From: a virus
Virus record (IMG/VR): IMGVR_UViG_3300047499_000113
Span: 124,001 to 188,000 of that record
Strand: one strand, 5' to 3'
Length of the DNA stretch: 64,000 bases
In this document: positions 41,476 to 49,323 of the stretch, piece by piece
Layout of the letters: the number at the start of each line of letters is the position of its first letter
Numbering within the stretch: position 1 is the first letter of the stretch
The notes under the pieces: model-generated
Database searches by the model: none
What the model was told of the DNA's origin: nothing
The model's input: only the letters and a program-made list of their open reading frames with translations
Made by a program: the position numbers and the translations under genes

Positions 41476-44139
41476 CTACCACTTGATGTCGGATGGGTCG
41501 ATGGTGACGGCTGCCTTCTTCTTGCCGAAGGGAGGCGCCTTCTTGCCGCCAAACGGCGGGGCCTTCTTGCCACCGAACGGGGGCTTCTTGCCGCCCTTGC
41601 CGCCCTTGGCCTTGTCGCCGCCCTTCGCGAAGGGATTGGGCTTGTCGCCCTTCTTGCCCTTCTTCTTGGCCTTGTCCTTCTTGCGCTGCTCCTTCTTCTT
41701 CTTTTTCTTGCCGGCGGCGAGGATGATCGGCAGGAGCACCGGGCGGGCCTCCGGGTTGGCATGCGCGAGGCGAACGAGCGTGCTCATCGCCACCACGACG
41801 CTGCCGGTCTTGACGCCCTTGGCAGCCTGCTCGGCCTCCGAGAAGAGCGCGTCCATGCCCTCCATGAACTTCTCGATGTCGTTCTCCTGGAAGAGCTTCT
41901 TGGCTTCCGCCTTCTGCTTGTCGAGGAACGCCTTGACCTGCTCCTCGTCCATATCCTCGAGCGGCTCGAGGTCCATGATGGCGCCGGTCTGCTGCTCCTG
42001 ACCCTGCTGTTGCTGCTGACCCTGCTGTTGCTGTTGCTCTTGGGCAACGCGGGCAGTGCGGCCGGACGCGGTCTTCTTCAGAAGTTCGTCCATCTCCGTC
42101 AGACCATCGACGAAGTCCTCGATAGACTGCGCGTCGACGACCTGCTTGAGGTGGTTCTTGAGATCCTTGATGTCGACCTTGCCCTCGACAAAGTCGTCCA
42201 TGTCTTTGTCGTGGATCTGGCTCTGCTGCTGTTGCTGGCCCTGGACAGGGCCGCCAGCGGCCGGCGGAGGAGGCGGAGGAGCCATGCCGGGCGGGCCAGC
42301 CTCGGGCATGCACTGCTCGCCCTGCTGTTGCTGCTGACCCTGCTGCTCCTGCGAGCACATCTCCTGCTGCGAGTGGTGGGAGCCTTCCTGCTGCTCCTCT
42401 TCCTGCTCTTCCTCCTGCTGGGAGGTCTTGCCCTGCTGCTCCTCTTCCTCCTGCTGTTGCTCTTGCTGCTGAGCAACCATGGAGCGAAGGTTCTTCACGA
42501 TCTCGAGCGCCGCACGAGGGTCCGTCTTCCGCAGGTTGCTCGCAACCCGCAGGATGTTTTGGTAGTGGACATTGCTCATGGCGGAAGCTCTCCTCGATTT
42601 CGTGCTGTCGTCGTTCGTGATCAGGGTCTCAGAAAACACGTCAACCTTGTCGCCCATCAGGCGAGCAAGCAGCATGTTGTACGTCTCGCCGTCGATCTTG
42701 CCCTGGTAGAGATTGCTGTCGGCCAGGTGGATCGACAGGTCAAGCGCGGCGCGGAACGGTGCATCTTTGGCACCTGACTCCCACTCGAACTTGAGCCAAT
42801 CCTCCTGAAGCAGGTCCTTGGCGTGGGCAACGATGGAGTCGTAGTGCTCCTTGCCGAAGTACCGCTTGTCGATCGACTGGTATCCCTTGTACGGCCCGTT
42901 GGTCGGGTCGCCCTGCTGACGGACACCGTGATAGGTTGCAGTCTTCTGGCCCATAGCCTTACCTCGGAGGGCTCCATAAGAAGTTGCTGCACTCCTGTAC
43001 CCCTCGACCATCTTCTTGAGGGGCTCCGGAGCTTTCTTGAAGTCGTCCCCGAAGAAGCTCTCTATCCCATCGACAAATTCCCCAGGGTCGAAGACAGGGT
43101 CATCATCGTCCTTGAAGAACGACTTGAGGCTCTTCTGGACCTCGTCGTAGTATTCGCTGGCAGTGATGGTCTCGGGGTCGTCGTCTCCCTTGGCGAACTC
43201 GTGAATGGCCTTCTCCCACGATTTCATGAAGGTGGAGACAGCCAGGAGCTTCTGCATCTCGCCGTAGACCCGCTCGGTCTCCTTGTCGATATCGGCGACA
43301 AGATCTGCGGCATCCACCCGGATGGGATTGTCAAGTAGGGATCTGTAGGCGGCAACGAGGGTGGCAAGCTCGGTCCTGTCCTCCAGACTCTCCTCGCTGA
43401 TCTTGCCTTCGCTGGCCTCCTTGAGAACGTCCTCGAGGAGATTGGCACCTTTCTTCTTGTTGCCGGCCTCTCGAAGAGCTGTGGCTTTGATCGATGCCGG
43501 AGCCTTGAGGCTCTTGACCGACTCTTGGAGGGCTGCCAGCACGCCCGCCCGAGTAGCCCAATTGTTGGGCTTGTCGTTCGGCCACAGTGCCGCCACTTCG
43601 GCAGCGATTTCAGCTGGAGTACCTTTGAACTTCGTGTTCGCGGTCTTCTCGTAAATGCCGATGAGTTTCTTCATCCGGCCGACGAGGTCTTTCTGCGCGT
43701 CGAGCATCACCTTGTGCTGGTTGCCCTTGCCCTTTCCGGGCTTGCCGACCTTCGCCAGAGCCACTTGCGCGTAGTTCTTGCGGGCAAAGTCGTCGAACGC
43801 GTCCTGCAATTTCATCGATTGCAGGCCCAAGAGATGACTGAACTTATTGATCAGGCGATGAGCTTCCTCGCCCGGACCCGCGGGAGGCTGATGGCCTTCT
43901 TCCTCCTCTGTATCTGCCGCGACACGGGCCGCGATGTAGAAGAGTCGCGACGCCTGCGTCTTGCGCGACAGGTCCTTGTCAGTGGTTTCCTTGTCCGTGT
44001 GGTCCTTCATCCGGCGCCGGCGATTGTCATGCTTCGGCGCCCCACGACCCTTCGGCTTCCTACTCGGAGCAGGTTCCTTGTCGATCAGGCGTTCAATTTG
44101 CCTGTCGTCCTTCTCGGCAGGGGTCAGATCCGTGGGCAT
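41476..44139 (-). CDS. 887-residue Gln-rich head protein with basic tail
   Basis: Residues 1-60 are basic. RLFYIAARVAA (65-75) is a clear copy of the recurrent motif. A long helical region follows, then about 555-650 is a Gln/Glu-rich tract and a Pro-rich patch. Near residue 790 the motif VRLAHANPEARPVLLPII matches the end of the 324-residue protein. The last 80 residues are Lys/Gly/Pro-rich with repeats of PPFGGKKA. ATG 42579 (residue 521, MSNVHYQNILRVAS) has GGAGAG about 9 bases upstream, so a shorter internal product is possible. The basic tail may touch DNA. Position between portal and protease suggests an internal head or scaffold protein. Confidence 0.8.
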   Translation of the reverse strand: MPTDLTPAEKDDRQIERLIDKEPAPSRKPKGRGAPKHDNRRRRMKDHTDKETTDKDLSRKTQASRLFYIAARVAADTEEEEGHQPPAGPGEEAHRLINKFSHLLGLQSMKLQDAFDDFARKNYAQVALAKVGKPGKGKGNQHKVMLDAQKDLVGRMKKLIGIYEKTANTKFKGTPAEIAAEVAALWPNDKPNNWATRAGVLAALQESVKSLKAPASIKATALREAGNKKKGANLLEDVLKEASEGKISEESLEDRTELATLVAAYRSLLDNPIRVDAADLVADIDKETERVYGEMQKLLAVSTFMKSWEKAIHEFAKGDDDPETITASEYYDEVQKSLKSFFKDDDDPVFDPGEFVDGIESFFGDDFKKAPEPLKKMVEGYRSAATSYGALRGKAMGQKTATYHGVRQQGDPTNGPYKGYQSIDKRYFGKEHYDSIVAHAKDLLQEDWLKFEWESGAKDAPFRAALDLSIHLADSNLYQGKIDGETYNMLLARLMGDKVDVFSETLITNDDSTKSRRASAMSNVHYQNILRVASNLRKTDPRAALEIVKNLRSMVAQQQEQQQEEEEQQGKTSQQEEEQEEEQQEGSHHSQQEMCSQEQQGQQQQQGEQCMPEAGPPGMAPPPPPPAAGGPVQGQQQQQSQIHDKDMDDFVEGKVDIKDLKNHLKQVVDAQSIEDFVDGLTEMDELLKKTASGRTARVAQEQQQQQGQQQQQGQEQQTGAIMDLEPLEDMDEEQVKAFLDKQKAEAKKLFQENDIEKFMEGMDALFSEAEQAAKGVKTGSVVVAMSTLVRLAHANPEARPVLLPIILAAGKKKKKKEQRKKDKAKKKGKKGDKPNPFAKGGDKAKGGKGGKKPPFGGKKAPPFGGKKAPPFGKKKAAVTIDPSDIKW

Positions 44140-44177
44140 GCAAGCTCTGCCTAGACGGCTTATGGAAAGCCTACCGA

Positions 44178-45971
44178 CTACTTCTCGCCCTCACCGCCGC
44201 CGAACCTGTCGCCCTTCTTCTTGGATAGTTTCAGTCCGGCAGCCGTGGCGACCTTCTCGAGGATATCAGTCTCCTCGAGGGCTTCCTCACCAGCCTTGGT
44301 CATGACGGTGCGCAGGAATTCATTGAAGTTGGCGTCATTCGGCGTGAACATATCGCGCTTGAGCTGCGCCAAAGTCTCGTCTGCGTCGATGTTGAGCAGC
44401 TCGAGGATGAACGAAATCGGCAACGACCCCTTGTTGTAGAGGTTGAACATGAAGTCCTGCAGCTCCGAGTTGTCACGCAGCGCAAGGCGCGTGAACTGGA
44501 GCTTGGGGTAAAGCAGGACTCGGTTGCCGTAGTCGTCCTCCTCCCAAAACCCCTTCTTCTCGGCGACCGGAGCAAACAAATAATCCTCGACGAATTGCGC
44601 GAGCGTCTCGCGATACAGCAGGTACATCGTGTTCATCACGTCGAGATGAATACGCTCGCCTGAATAAGTCGACTCTCCGGTGAGCATCGACTCGGTGATG
44701 CGCAGACCGATGAACAGAAGCTTGTTGGTGATTTCGTACTCGGTTCCGAGATCGAGGAGACGGTCGCGCGAGCCGACCTCGTCCCAGTGGACCTCGAAGT
44801 TCATGATGATGCTGAAGTCGGGGTCGATGAGCGCCTGGTCGATCTGGTCGCGCAGGTTCTCGACGTCCGGCTCCGACATCTTGTCGGCCCAAATGACGCG
44901 CTTGGGCGTCATCGCGCGCGATGCAATGGACGTCTGCGCCTGGCGCAGCTTGTCCTGATAGAGCAGAGTCCGCAGGCAGCGCTCGAGAATCGAGATGCCG
45001 CGGTCGTCGTAGGATGACTTCTTGTGCGTCAGGTGATAGCAGAAGGACGAGCACAGGAAGTCGTCATAGGGCGACGTGTTGAGCGGGATGGGCTGCCCGC
45101 TCAGGAGATTCTCACGGATCTGCTCCGGGATGTCCTCGGCAATCCGTGCAGACTCATCATCGTGCTGCTCTTGCGCCTTCATGACGACGATTCGGTCCTT
45201 CTCGGACGGAATCAGTTCCATCTTGGCGCGATTGGTATACTGGAAAACCTCGAGCTTGACCTGCTCCGGTGGAAGAATCTGGAGGCGCTCCCAGCCCCGG
45301 TAATTCTTGGCGACGTGCTCTCGAATGGCCTTGACTCGCTCGGTCTCGGGCTTGAGCGACTTCTTGCGTTCAATCTTGGTCTTCGCGCGGCCGGCGTAGT
45401 CAACCTCTCCAACTTCCTCTTCCTTGACGTCCGAGATCATCTCTTCGGTGATCTCTTCAGTCAGGTCGTGGTCCTCACAGAAGATGAAGACGTTGCCGTG
45501 CAGCCAGTATTCGTGCGTGGCATCGTAGAGCGTCTGGAACAGGCGAACCCGCTTGCACATCTGCTCGTAGAAGTGCAGGATGCGCTTGTTGCGGTCCAGA
45601 TCCTTGCCTTTCGGGAGCGAAAGACGGATCTTGGACATCGGCACATCGGTGTGAAAGTCGATGGCCGCGCCGACGATGGGGTGCGTGACGTACCAGAACC
45701 GAAACAGCTCGCGCTTTTCGCGCTCGGACTGCGGCAGCTCGAGGAAGTCGGTAGAAAGCTGCGGGCTGTAGAAGGCGGAGTCCGCGTTCGATATGGCTCC
45801 GCCGCCAGCATTGCCGAAGGTACCGCCGTACGCGGCGACACGGATGGACTGCGCCTGCTCCCGGCGAGCGAGCCTCTCGAGCTTCGTCAGCTTCTGTTTG
45901 GAGCCATTCTGCTGGTCAACAGAGTTGACCGGCATCGGGGGAGTGACTCCAACTTTCGGTTTCTTCGCCAT
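44178..45971 (-). CDS. Portal protein
   Basis: 597 residues. The opening (LTKLERLARREQAQSIRVAA) is followed by a portal-like core: FRFWYVTHPIVGAAIDFHTD, RVRLFQTLYDATHEYWLHGN, WERLQILPPEQVKLEVFQYT, SILERCLRTLLYQDKLRQAQ and GLRITESMLTGES. The last 80 residues form a helical C-terminus. Portals are dodecameric rings through which DNA enters the head. It lies just downstream of TerL in the usual order. Shine-Dalgarno GAGAGC near the ATG. No frameshift seen. Confidence 0.9.
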   Translation of the reverse strand: MAKKPKVGVTPPMPVNSVDQQNGSKQKLTKLERLARREQAQSIRVAAYGGTFGNAGGGAISNADSAFYSPQLSTDFLELPQSEREKRELFRFWYVTHPIVGAAIDFHTDVPMSKIRLSLPKGKDLDRNKRILHFYEQMCKRVRLFQTLYDATHEYWLHGNVFIFCEDHDLTEEITEEMISDVKEEEVGEVDYAGRAKTKIERKKSLKPETERVKAIREHVAKNYRGWERLQILPPEQVKLEVFQYTNRAKMELIPSEKDRIVVMKAQEQHDDESARIAEDIPEQIRENLLSGQPIPLNTSPYDDFLCSSFCYHLTHKKSSYDDRGISILERCLRTLLYQDKLRQAQTSIASRAMTPKRVIWADKMSEPDVENLRDQIDQALIDPDFSIIMNFEVHWDEVGSRDRLLDLGTEYEITNKLLFIGLRITESMLTGESTYSGERIHLDVMNTMYLLYRETLAQFVEDYLFAPVAEKKGFWEEDDYGNRVLLYPKLQFTRLALRDNSELQDFMFNLYNKGSLPISFILELLNIDADETLAQLKRDMFTPNDANFNEFLRTVMTKAGEEALEETDILEKVATAAGLKLSKKKGDRFGGGEGEK

Positions 45972-46005
45972 GAGGTCGCTCTCGCACAGCCTTCAAAAAG
46001 GCCAA

Positions 46006-46464
46006 CTACCCGGTCTTCCGCTTCCTGGCCTCTGCCGCCTTTGCCGCCTCCGCCATCTTCCTGAGCTGCTCTCGGACTTCGAGGGGATCCCGCGTGACGC
46101 CGGGAAGGTTGGGATCCAGAACTTCGCGCTTGGCCGCTTCGATGTGACGGACCGAGCGTTCTGATTGCTTTACCAGCTGCGACAGGAAGAACTTGACCCC
46201 AGCCACGCCCTTGAGAGATGCCTGAATGCCGATCCGGCGGCCGACGCGTAGGGACCGAAGCGGCTGACTAGTGTCCAGGTCGTGCAGAAGCTTGAGATGC
46301 TCCTGAATAATCTCATCGAGCGCCGGCGTCAGCTTAGCGATTTTCTCTCGGATGAGCGTATGACGCTTCGAAACCTGATCGACCTCTTGAAGACGGTCCT
46401 GCTGCTCCCGTTCCGAAAGCTCCGGAATGGGTATCACGGCAGGCGCCTGGCCGACCTTGGGCAT
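46006..46464 (-). CDS. Small hypothetical helical protein
   Basis: 152 residues from ATG 46464 (GTG 46473 is an alternative and would overlap the upstream stop). Pro-rich opening followed by helices (QEVDQVSKRHTLIREKIAKL; DEIIQEHLKLLHDLDTSQPL) and a charged C-terminal coiled coil (REQLRKMAEAAKAAEARKRK). It sits between the 86-residue gene and the portal gene. The role is likely structural or scaffold-related. Family unknown. Confidence 0.7.
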   Translation of the reverse strand: MPKVGQAPAVIPIPELSEREQQDRLQEVDQVSKRHTLIREKIAKLTPALDEIIQEHLKLLHDLDTSQPLRSLRVGRRIGIQASLKGVAGVKFFLSQLVKQSERSVRHIEAAKREVLDPNLPGVTRDPLEVREQLRKMAEAAKAAEARKRKTG

Positions 46465-46472
46465 ACCTAACA

Positions 46473-46733
46473 CTACTTGGCGCGTGCCACCCTGGAAGCG
46501 ATGCTAGCAAGGCGACGGTTGTTGACGAATGCGTCAATTGCATCCTCGATGATCTTGACGCATCCCATGTCGCCACCCATGAGACGTTCCCAGGAGCCTC
46601 CGCGGGCCGCGTAGTCGTGGAATATCTTGACGAAGTCCTCGTTGGAGAGTTTGGTATCCGGCCCGTACACGTGATCCGTGATCTGCCGCACGATCTTGTA
46701 GGCAGTCGTGTCCTTGACGCCGGGCTCTTTCAT
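46473..46733 (-). CDS. Small protein with C-terminal IASRVA motif
   Basis: 86 residues. KIVRQITDHVYGPDTKLSNE then DFVKIFHDYAARGGSWERLM and a last stretch NNRRLASIASRVARAK, a clear copy of the recurrent IAxRVA motif at the C-terminus. It lies between TerL and the portal, a position often held by small packaging or head proteins. Function not recognised. Confidence 0.7.
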   Translation of the reverse strand: MKEPGVKDTTAYKIVRQITDHVYGPDTKLSNEDFVKIFHDYAARGGSWERLMGGDMGCVKIIEDAIDAFVNNRRLASIASRVARAK

Positions 46734-46757
46734 CTAGTCTAGTCGACGATTAGGGCT

Positions 46758-48707
46758 TCAGCGGGGTCTTGTCCGTGGGACACGTCGCATGGACGCTCCG
46801 CCTCCGTGCATGCGGTCCCGCATCCGGTGATAGTGATGATACCCGTACGTCGGCACCCGTGACGAAGGCGCCGGGGCGAGGATCGTTCCGGCCGTCAGGA
46901 GGGACGGGTTGTCCTTGACATACTCGTTGGCAAGTGCGACCGAACGGACGAGGGCGTCCGACTGGTCGTCGTGCTTGCCCGCGATCTTTGGCGCCTCGAC
47001 GATGATGATGTTCTTTCCACCCGACGTCGACTGCAGCTCAAGCAGCTCGGAGATGAGCGGGGAATGCTTGCTGCCGTCCCACAGTTTGGTCTCGTCAGCC
47101 TGAGGAATCGGGTAGTCGTACAAGGCGAGCTGTTTGTAGTACATGCTCATCTTGAACCCGTGATACATCTGCGACGAGTCCATAGTCGAGAAGTTGCGCT
47201 GCTCGAATTGGATGAGATGGCGCTTGTGCAGCACTTGTTCGAAGATGGGGCCCGCCCACTGGTCGAACACTCCCTTGATGATGTAGAACCTTCTCGAGAG
47301 TGCGAAGAACCAATCAGCAATGGCTTCGATGTCGAGCCTCGCCTGATCCTGGAGAGTCATGGCGTACGGCACCATCGGCGACGGCAAGTGAGGATTGCAC
47401 TCCGCCCATTTCTTCTTCGGATACCACACCTCGTGGTAAGCCAGCTCTATCCTGCCCGAGTTGACACGAGTCAGAGCGATGGCGGTGCCGTCGCCCGAGA
47501 GACCGAAGTCGACGCCCGCCCAGTGGGGCTCGCGCGGAATGCCAACTTGCTTGGGCCGCAGGTCGGGAACGATGCAAGCCTGAAGGTCCCGGGCGTCCTC
47601 GATGAAACCGCGGACGCGGTCCGAGAACTGAGCGCCGTGCTCCGTCATGAAGCCAGCGGGATCCTTGGCGTACTCCTCCTCGTAGTAGCTCTTGGGAAGG
47701 TCCGGGCGGATTTCCCACGTCGGCGCCTGGATCATGAGCATGTTGCGCGACTCGGGTCCGCCCGTCAGGCTCATCTCGTACTGCTTGTAGAAGAAACCCT
47801 CTCGCGCGTCGGGCGACGAGATGAGAATCATGCGGCCTTCGGTATCACCGACCGCCTTGCGGGTCTTCTTGTCCTTCTTGGCGAACTGCGCGATGGAGGG
47901 CTTGATGGCCTTGTACACGCGTTCGGCCGAGCTTTTGCCGTTGTCGACGAAGAATGCGATCTCGTCGAGAATTGCGCAAATGATACCACGACCGCGGAGA
48001 CCCTTGGCGATGGATGATTTGAACGTCGCCGTAATGGTGCCCTTGCCCTCAGGGCCGAACTTCTTGCGGTCATTTTCCGTTCGGAAGCGCAAGAACGTTT
48101 GCGTGTCGTGCGCCACTGACGACTTGAAGTAGTCGATGGCCTGGATGTGGCCCTGGATGTCGTTGTAGACGATCGACGCCTGCTCTTTGTCGTTCGCGAT
48201 GTCGAGGATACGAATTTCGGAGCCCGGCGGCATGCCGTAGTAAGCCTGCGGGTGCCCGCGCTTGAGGAGCTTGTACAGCTCGTACGCCGCGAAGACGGCC
48301 GAGAGCGCGCTCTTACCAGAACGGCGGCCGAGGATGAGGACCAGCTCGCGGCGCTCTCTCCCGTCCTGCTCGCGGATGTTGCATCGCTTGTTGTCGAACA
48401 GGTACTGAAGGTATTCCTTCTCGGTCAGTTCGAGCTTGATCGCGTCGCCGTACCTGTCGGTGATCTTGATGCACTTCTCGGTGTCGTCGAGCGGGATGTT
48501 GTAGTACAGCTTGATGATGAAGCGCTGCGCGGGGAAAAGCCCGTCCGGGAAGAGCTTGAACCGGTCGATGAATTCGAGAATATTGAGGAACTCAACATCG
48601 CCTTCAGTGTCCGACTTCTGCTGACTGCCTTGCTTCCGCTTCCTGGCGATGAAGCCAGACACCTCTGCAGTCAGCTCGCTCTTGAATACAGGCTCGCGCG
48701 TCGGCAT
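46758..48707 (-). CDS. terL: Terminase large subunit
   Basis: 649 residues from ATG 48707, 2 bases after the upstream stop. ATPase: Walker A variant GRRSGKS (127-133) and Walker B IICAILDE (D248, E249). Nuclease: GVDFGLSGDGTA (D400) and a late acidic site (KHDDQSDALVRS). TerL pumps DNA into the prohead and cuts concatemers. The C-terminus is basic and Pro/Arg-rich. Gene order (TerS-like, TerL, small genes, portal) is standard. Confidence 0.95.
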   Translation of the reverse strand: MPTREPVFKSELTAEVSGFIARKRKQGSQQKSDTEGDVEFLNILEFIDRFKLFPDGLFPAQRFIIKLYYNIPLDDTEKCIKITDRYGDAIKLELTEKEYLQYLFDNKRCNIREQDGRERRELVLILGRRSGKSALSAVFAAYELYKLLKRGHPQAYYGMPPGSEIRILDIANDKEQASIVYNDIQGHIQAIDYFKSSVAHDTQTFLRFRTENDRKKFGPEGKGTITATFKSSIAKGLRGRGIICAILDEIAFFVDNGKSSAERVYKAIKPSIAQFAKKDKKTRKAVGDTEGRMILISSPDAREGFFYKQYEMSLTGGPESRNMLMIQAPTWEIRPDLPKSYYEEEYAKDPAGFMTEHGAQFSDRVRGFIEDARDLQACIVPDLRPKQVGIPREPHWAGVDFGLSGDGTAIALTRVNSGRIELAYHEVWYPKKKWAECNPHLPSPMVPYAMTLQDQARLDIEAIADWFFALSRRFYIIKGVFDQWAGPIFEQVLHKRHLIQFEQRNFSTMDSSQMYHGFKMSMYYKQLALYDYPIPQADETKLWDGSKHSPLISELLELQSTSGGKNIIIVEAPKIAGKHDDQSDALVRSVALANEYVKDNPSLLTAGTILAPAPSSRVPTYGYHHYHRMRDRMHGGGASMRRVPRTRPR

Positions 48708-48709
48708 GA

Positions 48710-49309
48710 TTACACCGCTTCCGAAATGCGCTTCTCCCACTCGGCCATGTCAGCCTCTATCTGTCGAAAGACCAGGTCGATGTCGTTGTCGGCAACGCCG
48801 GCTTTCTGCATGGCCTCGTGAATGAACTCGAGCCATTGGTGGATGACCTTCTTGAACTCCGGGCTCCTGAAGTCCATCCGCTCTTGGCGGTTGTTCTCCT
48901 GGCGCTTGAGAAGCACATCGGCCAGGTTCCGGAGCATGGAGATGCGGGCGATAGTGTGCTGGACGGTGGGCTTGCCCTCCTTGGTAGCCTTGCGACGTTC
49001 GAATTTGAGGTGGGCGAGTTCTTCAGTGATCTCCTGGATGGCCAGTTCGATCATCTCGCCAGTGGCGCCACGGCGCGTAGCCGCTTGCACCAGTTCCTGG
49101 CGCCTGACGTAGTCCTCGCGCTCCCGAAGCTCCTGCTCGGCTGCTTTCGGGTCGATGACTTCCGGGGTCGGAACGTTCCCGCTCGGGCCGACGATGACCC
49201 CGCTCATGCCGATTTCGCCGGTGTTGATCTTCTTCCCACCGGGGAGGACGAGAAGTTTGCCTTTAGGCTCGTCCTTCTTGTCTTTGTCCTTGTCCTCGGT
49301 GTCGTCCAT
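48710..49309 (-). CDS. Possible terminase small subunit
   Basis: 199 residues directly upstream of TerL. A charged N-terminus with a Gly-rich stretch (GGKKINTGEIGMSGVIVGP), then mainly helical (ELVQAATRRGATGEMIELAI; HTIARISMLRNLADVLLKRQ). Small terminases are helical, oligomeric and located here; sequence similarity is not visible, so the call rests on position. TAAAGT lies 6 bases before the ATG. Confidence 0.55.
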   Translation of the reverse strand: MDDTEDKDKDKKDEPKGKLLVLPGGKKINTGEIGMSGVIVGPSGNVPTPEVIDPKAAEQELREREDYVRRQELVQAATRRGATGEMIELAIQEITEELAHLKFERRKATKEGKPTVQHTIARISMLRNLADVLLKRQENNRQERMDFRSPEFKKVIHQWLEFIHEAMQKAGVADNDIDLVFRQIEADMAEWEKRISEAV

Positions 49310-49315
49310 ACAGGA

Positions 49316-49321
49316 ACTTTA
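49316..49321 (-). promoter_or_regulatory. -10-like TAAAGT, leaderless start
   Basis: TAAAGT lies 6 bases before the ATG at 49309 and overlaps the upstream gene's last codons. Confidence 0.35.
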
Positions 49322-49323
49322 CT

